Below, piece by piece: positions 7,507 through 14,558 of a stretch of 24,522 bases of DNA; within the stretch, counting starts at the first letter, position 1, and each line of letters begins with the position of its first letter. Below the pieces are notes generated by a model. That model was not told the origin of the DNA. It ran no database searches and was given only the letters and a program-made list of their open reading frames with translations. The DNA comes from a virus: positions 1 to 24,522 of IMG/VR virus record IMGVR_UViG_3300006844_000040, one strand, 5' to 3'. Both the position numbers and the translations under genes were made by a program.

Positions 7507-9045
7507 TCAATACCCAGTTGCACGACACACGCCCTCGTAGACAGGCTGCCGTTCTTCTTCCCGATACTGCACGCGGTCGGGGTGATCCATGTCTGGGCCT
7601 ATCCAGACTTGCGGCCCGTAGGACAAGGCGTCGAGCACGTCAACAGTATCGCCCAACGGAAACGCCTCGAACTCTTCAATCAGTGGCCCGCAGGTTGATC
7701 GACGAATCCAAAGGCGTCCCCGTTCGGCGTACGGCTGTAGACCCCGGATGCGGGACTCTTTGCCTTCCTTTGAGCCAGGCCGGACCTCGCGGACGTTCAG
7801 CCACTTCCCCCGGCGCATACACTCGGCCTCGATGAAGCCCTTGAGGGCCCGTTGGTACGCGACTCCTTCGATGACCACCGATATAGGGTTCCATCGCTCA
7901 GCCATCTCGAAGATCTTGTCGATCATCCGCAGCGGTTGGCTCCGTTCGGCCCACGCCTCGAGGACCAGCACGCGCTCCGCGGCATCGAGCCCCGCGCACA
8001 CCACGGCCGATCGCGCGGCGTAGTTCTTGTCAGCTATCGCCGGATCGACCAGGATCACAGGCACGATTTCGACCGACTTTGGCAAGCCTACGAATTGTAG
8101 CTGGATGCAACCGTTGTCCTCGTCTAGCTGCCACCCGTTGAGCTCGAAGTACCGCAGCCACCCAGGGTCGAACGTCATGTGCTCGGGATCGTACGGTTCG
8201 TTCTGGTACTGGCAACTGAACTTGAACGACCCGATCTTGTTCTTGATCCGCATCAACTCGTTCAGTGGGAACCTGACCGGCCATAGGGTCATGCCCTCCT
8301 TGCTAACGGCCTTCCTGTGAAAGAAGTCGATGTCGTGCTCATGCTCCATGATCCACGCGTACAGATCCTTGTGAGTCCACCGGGTCCCATACGTCTCAAT
8401 CGGGTCCGTGGGGCACTCGAGGAGGCTCTCGCAGTACAGGTACCAGTCGATCGTTTTCTTCATGACCTCGACGCTCTCGCTGGCCTCCTTGCCCACAAGG
8501 TCGTCGAGCTTGATCATCTTGTAGTGGCGGCTAACGACGGCGCCCCCGACGCCCATCACTTCAACGGTGCTCTCGGGGTAGTCCTTCTTTCGCGGGACGA
8601 GCATCTCGCTCTCGCTCCACTTCGTCTTCCCCAGGTCCGGTATGAGCTCCGGGAAGAGCCACCGGAACAACGCGGCGCGCTCGAATACCGCTTGGATACG
8701 GCGGAGGAAGTGGCTCGCGTTCGTGGCCGTCTCGTTCGCGATCAGCAGCCTGATGTTCGAGTCCGCGGCGATCAGCCGTACCGTGTCCGCAATCGTCCAG
8801 ACCGAAGTCTTCAGGTGGTCGCGCGGAACTAGCCCTAGCTTTCTTGTGGAGGGTCCCTCGATCCATCGGCACATCTCCCCATGTAGCTCGGGTGTCAGGT
8901 CGTGAAACCCAATGATTGCCTTCGCCATAAAGTACGTAGACCGCTGCGCCTGCAACCTCAGGTTCTGACGTACCTCCTCCGACCGCTGGCTCATGTCGCC
9001 CGTAGAGGCCGCGAACGTCGCCTGCTCTATGTCGCTAGCAAACAT
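7507..9045 (-). CDS. terL: Terminase large subunit
   Basis: 512 aa. The packaging motor combines an N-terminal ATPase with a C-terminal RNase H-fold nuclease. Visible: a Walker A-like segment GLVPRDHLKTS (residues 71-81, a variant P-loop of the kind many TerL proteins use), Walker B MIKLDD (177-182), a coupling-region candidate YGTRW (219-223), then nuclease acidic residues at VDPAIAD (D334), VVIEG (E393) and DVLDALSY (D472). Length is normal. The start at 9045 has GGTGA six bases before the ATG; M18 (MSQRSEEV) is an alternative. It is separated from TerS by three small genes. Confidence 0.93.
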   Translation of the reverse strand: MFASDIEQATFAASTGDMSQRSEEVRQNLRLQAQRSTYFMAKAIIGFHDLTPELHGEMCRWIEGPSTRKLGLVPRDHLKTSVWTIADTVRLIAADSNIRLLIANETATNASHFLRRIQAVFERAALFRWLFPELIPDLGKTKWSESEMLVPRKKDYPESTVEVMGVGGAVVSRHYKMIKLDDLVGKEASESVEVMKKTIDWYLYCESLLECPTDPIETYGTRWTHKDLYAWIMEHEHDIDFFHRKAVSKEGMTLWPVRFPLNELMRIKNKIGSFKFSCQYQNEPYDPEHMTFDPGWLRYFELNGWQLDEDNGCIQLQFVGLPKSVEIVPVILVDPAIADKNYAARSAVVCAGLDAAERVLVLEAWAERSQPLRMIDKIFEMAERWNPISVVIEGVAYQRALKGFIEAECMRRGKWLNVREVRPGSKEGKESRIRGLQPYAERGRLWIRRSTCGPLIEEFEAFPLGDTVDVLDALSYGPQVWIGPDMDHPDRVQYREEERQPVYEGVCRATGY

Positions 9046-9073
9046 CCTGCTTCACCGATTGAAGCCCCAACCT

Positions 9074-9193
9074 TCAGTCCTTCTTGTCTTCTTTGTCCTC
9101 GAGCTCCTTGAGATCCTCCGCGATCTCCTCGAGCTCCTCTTCCGTTGCTTCGTCTGCCTGGGGCTCTTCCTCGTCTTCCGGTCGCTTGTTCAT
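9074..9193 (-). CDS. 39-residue acidic peptide between terminase genes
   Basis: MNKRPEDEEEPQADEATEEE... is almost entirely Glu/Asp/Lys, forming one predicted charged helix (LEEIAEDLKELEDKEDKKD). AGGAGG precedes the ATG by seven bases and is embedded in the last codons of the 84-aa gene, whose stop is one base away. The strong SD and exact fit support expression. An acidic helical peptide beside the terminase could be an assembly or DNA-mimic factor, but this is speculation. Confidence 0.6.
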   Translation of the reverse strand: MNKRPEDEEEPQADEATEEELEEIAEDLKELEDKEDKKD

Positions 9194-9194
9194 C

Positions 9195-9449
9195 TCAAAA
9201 CCTCCTTATTCCCACTCGTCCGGCCCTGTTCATCAGGTCGGAGAGGTCCGGGTACGGGGTCGCCTCCAGCGTTGGCAGGCTCCTCGCACTCTCCATCTGC
9301 TGCTCGATCAGCCCCGTGCTCGCCCCGCCCACCTCCGCGGGGTCTTTCCGCCACTCGCTCCGGTCCATCCACAGCCGCTTGCGCGAGATCCGCGGGGTGT
9401 TCCTAGGGTACTTCAACGTCACATGCCTCGTCTTGTTCAGTGCCTTCAT
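9195..9449 (-). CDS. Unknown 84-aa basic protein between TerS and TerL
   Basis: MKALNKTRHVTLKYPRNTPR..., with a basic N-terminal half (RISRKRLWMDRSEWRKDP) and a neutral C-terminal half ending DLMNRAGRVGIRRF. It overlaps the 37-aa gene by ATGA and has AAGGGGAAGAA upstream. No cysteine cluster or known motif is visible. It lies in the packaging cluster; function is unknown. Confidence 0.65.
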   Translation of the reverse strand: MKALNKTRHVTLKYPRNTPRISRKRLWMDRSEWRKDPAEVGGASTGLIEQQMESARSLPTLEATPYPDLSDLMNRAGRVGIRRF

Positions 9450-9559
9450 TTCTTCCCCTTCGTTGGTAGAGCCCGAACCATCTTGATGAAGAGGTTCTGA
9501 CCCTTACTCGGTGGTTTCTTCCCCTGCCAGTCGGTCGGTTTCTTCTTCGTAGCGGCCAT
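9446..9559 (-). CDS. 37-residue lysine-rich protein overlapping TerS
   Basis: MAATKKKPTDWQGKKPPSKG..., ending RALPTKGKK; very basic. The ATG at 9559 has GGGGG seven bases upstream. Its first 56 bases overlap the TerS C-terminal codons in another frame, and its stop overlaps the next start (ATGA). It resembles many short Lys-rich phage open frames. Function is unknown. Confidence 0.55.
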   Translation of the reverse strand: MAATKKKPTDWQGKKPPSKGQNLFIKMVRALPTKGKK

Positions 9560-10049
9560 TAGAGCCCCCGTTCGTCACGTCGATCGCCGGCGTCTGGTCA
9601 TGTACCTCTTGTAGCACAGACGCAACATGCGCCAGCGCCTCCGCGTCGATGGTGTGCGTGACTTCTGTTTGGACTTTCGTCGGCGCGCGTTTTCCAGCGC
9701 GATCAAGTATATCTTGCGCCGTCGAAGCCGCTCCCAATTGCGCTCTGACATTTGTCTCCATCGCGAACAGGCGATCCATGACGGTCTTCTCGACCTGAAA
9801 CGCCGTAACCGCCTCGTTCTCAATTGCGGTCGTCAGATGCTTCGCAGACTCCGTGATCTCGTTCACAAACGTAGACTCGAGCGCAATCAGGTATCTCGCA
9901 ACCCGCGGCCGCTTCAGGATGTTCCCGACGGTCATGTAGTCCGCGTCGATGAACCTCGCGATCACGCCCTCCGACATACCCGCTGCCCTCATCAGGGCAA
10001 CCCTCCGCTCGAGGGGCTCGAGCTCCCTGTAATCTAAGTGTCTACTCAT
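9504..10049 (-). CDS. terS: Terminase small subunit (putative)
   Basis: 181 aa. An N-terminal helix-turn-helix-like segment (residues ~12-45, RRVALMRAAGMSEGVIARFIDADYMTVGNILKRPRVARY, given here only as a region) is followed by a long helical/coiled-coil stretch and the AQDILDRAGKRAPTK motif frequent in small terminases, then an acidic tail. TerS recognises packaging DNA and delivers it to TerL. ATG 10049 overlaps the upstream stop (ATGA) and has AAGGGA six bases before it; ATG 10055 is also possible but too close to the SD. Family and position both support the call. Confidence 0.75.
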   Translation of the reverse strand: MSRHLDYRELEPLERRVALMRAAGMSEGVIARFIDADYMTVGNILKRPRVARYLIALESTFVNEITESAKHLTTAIENEAVTAFQVEKTVMDRLFAMETNVRAQLGAASTAQDILDRAGKRAPTKVQTEVTHTIDAEALAHVASVLQEVHDQTPAIDVTNGGSNGRYEEETDRLAGEETTE

Positions 10050-11677
10050 TCCCATTCCCTTACAAATAGATCAATGTCTTCTTCTTTCACGTTCTCAGGA
10101 CTTATCCCTTGCGTGCGTGAGATCACCGCCCTCGCCTCGTTCCTCTTCTCCATCATCGGGTAGTCGTACCGATGCCTTAGACCCAACGGTGGCTCCTCGC
10201 CCCTACTCATGTGGTACTTTCGAAGGAACTCCTCCCGGAGCGCATTCGTCTTCGCGTACTCCGTCTCCATCGCCTGGCCTGGGTATAACCGTGCCAGTTG
10301 ATCATAATCTACCTCTTCCAAGTACCCACTCGGCCTTCCGAATCTGCTGTACTCCGAGATATAGAACGGCCGATTCATTACGTTTTCTAGCTGCCGATGC
10401 CTCGTCCTTTGTGGCTCACCTGGGAACATCGGTTCTGCCTCGTACTCCTCCTGCTGGGCCGCCTGGTACGGGTACATCGGCTCTGCCTCCCAATCGAAAT
10501 CTCCCAGCCGCTGTCCACCCGGCGGTGGGGTAGATCTCTGCTCTGGTGACAGCGCCGTGACCTGCGTGTCCGACGTGTCGATTCGCCCCATTGCCCTCTG
10601 AAGGTCCTCCTCCACCCGAACCTGCAGGTCGTCCATGACGTTGAAGTACTCGTCCCTTGTCGGGATCGGATCATCTAGCGGCACCGGTGACTCCCCCTCT
10701 GCCCTCAACCTCCTGATCTCATTCCTCAACATCCCGTCTCGTTTATCCTGTTCCATCCTCCACGCCGCATCCGATCCGTACGTGTTCTCCATTCGCCGAT
10801 AGTCTTCGTCAGACATGTACCAGTTAAGCGCTTGCGCCCCATGCCTCTGAAGCGCCACCGTCTCGTCCTCGATCGGGCTCACCGCGGCGGCCATCCACGC
10901 GTCGCTGCCGGCGATGCCCCCGTATGTAGACCCTCCAGTATCCGGTGCCATGCTCGTGGGCCCAATCGGCTCCCGATACCTCCTGCTGGGCGGCTTTCCC
11001 TCCCGCGCGGCCTTCTCGAGCATCTTGGGGTGGAACACATTCCTATCGGTCTGACGCTCCCGGATCGGGAGGATCACCTCTTCCAGATGCTGCTTTTGAT
11101 TCTTTACCGTTGCCCCCGAGATCCTATAGAATCGTACCCAGATTGCCTCCGGGAAGTCTGAGCCCGCCTCCCTGAACAGGTGCTTCAACTGCCCTGTTCC
11201 CATCGTCTCTATCTCTTCCCGCCTACCCGTCCAGTCCAGGTACACCTCCTTGATGTCTGGATGGTAGGTCATGCTGATCTTTCCTACCTCGTCCCCATTC
11301 GCGTCCTTGATCTTATAGCTCCCCCCAACGGCATCTACCCAAAGTTTCTCAAGGTTAAACTTCGGGTCCGCGATCTCAGCCCGACCACTCTTCCAGTCGT
11401 GGAGACCACCCGACTTCTGCACGGCCTCCCATATGTTCCCAGCTGTCCTGAACGCCCCCGGCAGCTTCTTCAGGACCCCTGGCCCAGCTGCCCCAAGTGC
11501 ATAATCGGCGGCCATCTCGAGGCCCATCTGCTGGATGGGATGCTTCTCGCCCCACTTCTCGTACTGCTCACTATAGCTCGGCTGGTTCTGGAACAGCATA
11601 CGCTGAACGTCCAGCTCAGCCTGGCGCTCCCTCGATGGCGCCGATGGGGCGCTTTTACCTGGTACTTGCTGGGGCAT
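10046..11677 (-). CDS. Two-part protein: shared N-terminal module plus acetyltransferase-like region
   Basis: 543 aa. Residues 1-98 (MPQQVPGKSAP...YSEQYEKWGEKHPIQQMGLE...LPGAFRTAG) align without gaps to the neighbouring 320-aa protein, with about 64 identical positions by hand count. Residues ~115-190 (VGKISMTYHPDIKEVYLDW...MGTGQLKHLFREAGSDFPEA...YRISGA) resemble the GNAT-like domain in phage proteins with a (L/M)GxxxxxxLxxxxxxxFP-(5-8 residues)-R-(I/V)SGA pattern; this is a tentative family call. The remaining ~350 residues are polar, Pro/Glu/Arg-rich, with two EAEPM(Y/F)P repeats, and unrecognised. It starts by TAATG overlap with its paralogue and ends by ATGA overlap with TerS, so it is co-expressed with packaging genes. 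A virion-internal protein is plausible. Confidence 0.7.
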   Translation of the reverse strand: MPQQVPGKSAPSAPSRERQAELDVQRMLFQNQPSYSEQYEKWGEKHPIQQMGLEMAADYALGAAGPGVLKKLPGAFRTAGNIWEAVQKSGGLHDWKSGRAEIADPKFNLEKLWVDAVGGSYKIKDANGDEVGKISMTYHPDIKEVYLDWTGRREEIETMGTGQLKHLFREAGSDFPEAIWVRFYRISGATVKNQKQHLEEVILPIRERQTDRNVFHPKMLEKAAREGKPPSRRYREPIGPTSMAPDTGGSTYGGIAGSDAWMAAAVSPIEDETVALQRHGAQALNWYMSDEDYRRMENTYGSDAAWRMEQDKRDGMLRNEIRRLRAEGESPVPLDDPIPTRDEYFNVMDDLQVRVEEDLQRAMGRIDTSDTQVTALSPEQRSTPPPGGQRLGDFDWEAEPMYPYQAAQQEEYEAEPMFPGEPQRTRHRQLENVMNRPFYISEYSRFGRPSGYLEEVDYDQLARLYPGQAMETEYAKTNALREEFLRKYHMSRGEEPPLGLRHRYDYPMMEKRNEARAVISRTQGISPENVKEEDIDLFVREWE

Positions 11678-12639
11678 TACTCGTTAATCTTCACTAGTTC
11701 CCACCACGGTGAGTCTGGTGAGTACCTTATCACCGCGTCATACCCCCGAGACTTCGCGAGGCCAGTGATATACCTCTCGTACTTCATCATGGCTCGCTCG
11801 TTCACCATCACCCCCGCGGTTGCCTCCGTAGGCGGCTGCGGCGCATTCGGGTTCGGGTAATAGAGGTTCTCTGCGAGCTTCACAAGCGTTCGTGTCTCTT
11901 GGCTCCCCAACCCAAAAGCCGTGATAAGGTCCGACACCTCATCGTTGGGCTCCCAATCGGGGGTCCCAATCGCTTGCCTATACACGAAGGGCTTCCGTAG
12001 CTCCAGCTCCTCCGCGTCGATTTGCTTTATCATACGCACCTGCTCCTCGTGCGTAGATGGCCCTATACCTCTCTTCTTAGGGTCCACGAACCGTGATGCA
12101 AACTCGGGATTCGGAGAGTAGTGCCGTCCCCTACCCGGCACCACGGGGCTCCTCCCACCTCTATACGCAGTTACCGTATATGGCCCATTCGCCCCTTGAT
12201 CCCGTATGATCTTAGCCCACTCCTGCATCGTGGGCAGCGCGACCTCCTCATCGATAACCTTCTTCAGCGCCTGTGGGTCCCTCTCCACCGGGCGGATCTT
12301 CTCCATAAGCTCGCGCTTCTTTGGGTTCCGGTACTCAGGGGCAACCCCACCCTTCCATCCCTCGAGCTGTCCCGACTGCTGAACTCTCTCCCATACCTCA
12401 CCAGCGGTCCTGGCAATGCCTGGCAGACGCCTCAAGACTCTCGGGCCGCCTACGCCCAACGCGTAGTCCGCCCCAGCTTCTAGGCCCGTCTGCAAGATCG
12501 GGTGCTCTTCGCCCCACTTTTCGTATTGCTCGCTGTAAGTCGGGGCGTGTTGGAACAACAGCTTCATGACCTCTAGTTCATTCTGCTTCTCCCTGTCTGG
12601 CCCCTCAGGAAGGCTCTTGCCTGGTATTTGTTGTGGCAT
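11677..12639 (-). CDS. Two-part protein: shared N-terminal module plus ADP-ribosyltransferase-like region
   Basis: 320 aa. Residues 1-98 are the paralogous module shared with the 543-aa neighbour. The C-terminal half has the layout of ART-type domains found in phage polyvalent or effector proteins: TVTAYRGG (155-162), GRGRHYSPNPEFASRF (169-184, compare G-x-x-YFS-x-x-x-x-A-x-x-F/Y), KPFVY (216-220), and GYDAVIRY (299-306, the usual GYDGVI motif), ending in WWELVKINE (312-320). A catalytic Glu cannot be pinned down by eye. If real, it would transfer ADP-ribose from NAD to a host target. ATG 12639 is chosen because it aligns with the paralogue; a TTG at 12654 is less likely. Only AGG is visible upstream. 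Confidence 0.65.
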   Translation of the reverse strand: MPQQIPGKSLPEGPDREKQNELEVMKLLFQHAPTYSEQYEKWGEEHPILQTGLEAGADYALGVGGPRVLRRLPGIARTAGEVWERVQQSGQLEGWKGGVAPEYRNPKKRELMEKIRPVERDPQALKKVIDEEVALPTMQEWAKIIRDQGANGPYTVTAYRGGRSPVVPGRGRHYSPNPEFASRFVDPKKRGIGPSTHEEQVRMIKQIDAEELELRKPFVYRQAIGTPDWEPNDEVSDLITAFGLGSQETRTLVKLAENLYYPNPNAPQPPTEATAGVMVNERAMMKYERYITGLAKSRGYDAVIRYSPDSPWWELVKINE

Positions 12640-12640
12640 C

Positions 12641-12817
12641 CTAGAAGCTCGCAATTAGGGTGGCGTCGTGAAGGTCAAGCCCGTTGACGACCTGCCTCCG
12701 CATTTCACCGTGGCAATACACTGTGTACACCACTGCATCCGTGTAGAAGTCCTGCCGCCTCTCGACCTTCTCGACGCCACGTTTACACTTCTCGCAGTAC
12801 GGCCACGCCCAGGTCAC
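12641..12817 (-). CDS. 58-aa zinc-ribbon-like protein (GTG start)
   Basis: MTWAWPYCEKCKRGVEKVER..., with Cys8-x2-Cys11 and a later YCHGE (Cys35-His36), compatible with a small metal site. The start is GTG, overlapping the stop of the two-helix membrane protein gene as GTGA. The open frame extends further upstream but only through that gene, so the long version was not used. The stop lies one base before the next ATG. Function is unknown. Confidence 0.6.
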   Translation of the reverse strand: MTWAWPYCEKCKRGVEKVERRQDFYTDAVVYTVYCHGEMRRQVVNGLDLHDATLIASF

Positions 12818-13011
12818 GGCATTGGCACCCGAGCAGTCCCTGAGACCCCGAAGATTGCTAGGACCCAGAATAACAACCAGATCACCAACGCGATGACAAC
12901 CACCGCATTCAGGATCTGTTTGACGTTGGAGTCCATCGGCACGAACGAATTGACCGCCCACAGGAGAACGCCGATGACCACCAGGATCACTATGATCTGA
13001 ATGAGTGGCAT
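12814..13011 (-). CDS. Small two-helix membrane protein
   Basis: 65 aa. Two hydrophobic helices (residues ~3-22, PLIQIIVILVVIGVLLWAV, and ~36-56, AVVVIALVIWLLFWVLAIF) are joined by NSFVPMDSNVKQIL. This layout, MPLI...GVLLW-x-VN-x-x-(I/V)PMD-x-x-x-(I/V)-x-x-ILN, is a known small membrane-protein type in bacterial and phage genomes (I recall the Thivi_2564-type name). It lies a few genes after the endolysin, so a holin or lysis-accessory role is possible but unproven. The start is by TAATG overlap. Confidence 0.7.
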   Translation of the reverse strand: MPLIQIIVILVVIGVLLWAVNSFVPMDSNVKQILNAVVVIALVIWLLFWVLAIFGVSGTARVPMP

Positions 13012-13178
13012 TACTTCTTCCCCTTCTTTTTGACGTGAGCTGGCAGGCCCTTGTGCTTGGTCGATGCGAAGTCCTTGAGCTGCTTCTTTGTCATGTCCAC
13101 GTCAGTCGGCTCCCCAGCTTTCTTCTTCCCGTACTCCATTCCCATGAACCGCTGCTGGGCCTTTGACTTGGCGGGCAT
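13011..13178 (-). CDS. 55-aa basic protein, DUF3008-like
   Basis: MPAKSKAQQRFMGMEYGKKK... then MTKKQLKDFASTKHKGLPAH and a Lys-rich tail. The two motifs, SKAQQRFMGM at the start and DFA-x-TKHKGLP near the end, are the hallmark of a short, widespread phage and bacterial family that I recall as DUF3008. Its molecular role is not established. The ATG is one base after the previous stop, and its stop overlaps the next ATG (TAATG). Confidence 0.7.
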   Translation of the reverse strand: MPAKSKAQQRFMGMEYGKKKAGEPTDVDMTKKQLKDFASTKHKGLPAHVKKKGKK

Positions 13179-13179
13179 G

Positions 13180-13278
13180 TCAGTATGCTACCTTGCCCTT
13201 CTTGGGCTTCTTGACTACGATTACCGGCGAACCTCGCCGCGGGATCGTGACCTCCTTTTCCTTCTTGGGCTTTTTCAT
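13180..13278 (-). CDS. 32-residue lysine-rich peptide
   Basis: MKKPKKEKEVTIPRRGSP..., with a duplicated KKPKK segment at each end (KKPKKEK and KKPKKGK). AAGGAG lies seven bases before the ATG, directly after the endolysin stop. The strong SD and snug fit suggest translation. A short cationic peptide near lysis genes could be anything from a nucleic-acid binder to a cryptic lysis factor. Confidence 0.5.
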   Translation of the reverse strand: MKKPKKEKEVTIPRRGSPVIVVKKPKKGKVAY

Positions 13279-13289
13279 CGCTAGCTCCT

Positions 13290-13850
13290 TTACGTAGCAG
13301 TTAAGGCATTCAGAAACTTCTCCCCATACCCCGCAATCGTGCTGGCCCGATCTGTGCCGTTCACGATGCGCCGCGCGTTGTACCAGTCGGTCTTGTCCTC
13401 GGTGAAGTAGTCCCCTAGGCGCTTGCTTGTGAAGTCCCCATCATACATCCCGTAGATGATAACCTTCTTGGCGATGTCGGGGTCCAGGGCCAGATCTGGG
13501 TTAGACATCATGGCACCACCTAGACCGAGCTTCCTGTCCTGGGCTTGGTAGTTTTCCTTCCACGTGAGCTGCACATAGCCCCGGCCGTACCACGGGTAGT
13601 AGGGCTTCGATTTGAGGTACGAGACGCTTCCATACTCCTTGATCGGCAGCATGGTAAACGCGGTCTCGTGGTAGGTCGTGGCGAGGATGTACGCCAGGCA
13701 ACGCTCGTCGATATGGTACTTCTCTGGCAGCGGGGGATTCTCGAAGTCGTACCAATCGAGGAATACGTTACAACCGTCTACCTGCCCCTGGTCCATCGTG
13801 TTGAACAGGTAGAACTTGATGTTCTCGAAGAAGTAGTCCCGTTGGATCAT
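13290..13850 (-). CDS. Endolysin, glycoside hydrolase family 19 (chitinase-like muramidase)
   Basis: 186 aa, a single catalytic domain without a separate wall-binding domain. Catalytic Glu62 lies in AYILATTYHETAFTMLPI (53-70), followed by EYG, then YYPWYGRGYVQLTWKENY (84-101), the GH19 substrate-groove signature, and RRIVNGTDRA (160-169), another conserved GH19 segment. The enzyme would cleave peptidoglycan glycan strands at lysis. No signal peptide is seen, so release should depend on a holin. The ATG overlaps the stop of the upstream membrane-protein gene (ATGA), implying coupled translation. Confidence 0.9.
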   Translation of the reverse strand: MIQRDYFFENIKFYLFNTMDQGQVDGCNVFLDWYDFENPPLPEKYHIDERCLAYILATTYHETAFTMLPIKEYGSVSYLKSKPYYPWYGRGYVQLTWKENYQAQDRKLGLGGAMMSNPDLALDPDIAKKVIIYGMYDGDFTSKRLGDYFTEDKTDWYNARRIVNGTDRASTIAGYGEKFLNALTAT

Positions 13851-14317
13851 GGGTGCCTCTCCTGCCTGAGCAGCTGGATTCGTTCCTCCTGGAGCTTAAG
13901 CATTTGGGCCGACTGTTCTTGGATGGCCTTGAGAGAGAGGGTCTGCTCCTTCAACTCGTTCGTATGAACGTGCAGCTCGCCCGTGAAAGCCTCGACCACG
14001 TTGGCGTTCTTCTCCATCCGCGTGGTAATATCTATTAGAGTGTCCTGGAAGCGAGTGAGTAGAAACCACAGCAGGACTCCAGCAACTACGACCGGGAAGC
14101 CGACCTGGACAATGGCCCGCGAAGCGACATCTACCCACCCACTCCCAGTTCCATTAGGCACTCCTACTTGCCCTTCTTTTTGGAACCCAACGCGACCGGA
14201 GCGCGGCCTTGGCCGGTCCCGATCCCCACCGTTTTCCCCTTCGGGTTGCACTGGCTTCCCTTGACTGGGTTGCCCTTTGGTGTCTTGTAGCCCATCTACG
14301 TCATCCTGCTTCGGCAT
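13847..14317 (-). CDS. Membrane protein with C-terminal coiled coil; holin/spanin candidate
   Basis: 156 aa. A hydrophilic, Gly/Arg/Pro-rich N-terminal region (~1-66) is followed by one membrane helix (IVQVGFPVVVAGVLLWFLL, ~residues 69-88), then a long helical coiled coil (ITTRMEKNANVVEAF...LSLKAIQEQSAQMLKL). It is coupled to the endolysin gene by ATGA, which supports a lysis role, as holin, antiholin or inner-membrane spanin-like. The long N-terminal cytoplasmic or external part is unusual for a holin. The start at 14317 lacks a good SD and lies inside a 13-bp tandem repeat. Confidence 0.6.
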   Translation of the reverse strand: MPKQDDVDGLQDTKGQPSQGKPVQPEGENGGDRDRPRPRSGRVGFQKEGQVGVPNGTGSGWVDVASRAIVQVGFPVVVAGVLLWFLLTRFQDTLIDITTRMEKNANVVEAFTGELHVHTNELKEQTLSLKAIQEQSAQMLKLQEERIQLLRQERHP

Positions 14318-14341
14318 TCTGCTTCGGCATTCTGCTTCGGC
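14306..14341. repeat. 13-bp tandem repeat spanning the start codon of the membrane-protein gene
   Basis: CTGCTTCGGCATT is present twice, followed by a third copy broken after ten bases. On the minus strand each complete copy carries an ATG, at 14330 and 14317. Thirteen is not a multiple of three, so the two ATGs are in different frames: the upstream one gives a 9-residue peptide that stops just inside the gene, and the downstream one opens the 156-aa frame. Confidence 0.85.
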
Positions 14342-14358
14342 GATAGTTGGGGTCGGCG

Positions 14359-14550
14359 CTACGTCATTGGGTGGACGTCGTCGTCCGTGGTCCACTTGGT
14401 GGCTGGCCCCGCGGGCGTGTCGATGTTCTGGCCCTTCCAGGGGAAGAACCCATACGCTGGGAAGTCGGCTGAGGCGGCCGCGCCGAGCTTGCGCCTCACG
14501 AAGCAAGGCATGGTTGCCGCCATAGAAGCGTAACCTGGATCAAAGGCCAT
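14359..14550 (-). CDS. Unknown 63-aa protein
   Basis: MAFDPGYASMAATMPCFVRR..., with FPAYGFFPWKGQNIDTP in the middle and an acidic end (TTDDDVHPMT). The SD TAGGAGGA starts at the preceding stop and lies eight bases before the ATG. No membrane helix or metal site is seen. It lies just upstream of the lysis group; function is unknown. Confidence 0.6.
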   Translation of the reverse strand: MAFDPGYASMAATMPCFVRRKLGAAASADFPAYGFFPWKGQNIDTPAGPATKWTTDDDVHPMT

Positions 14551-14558
14551 GATTCCTC

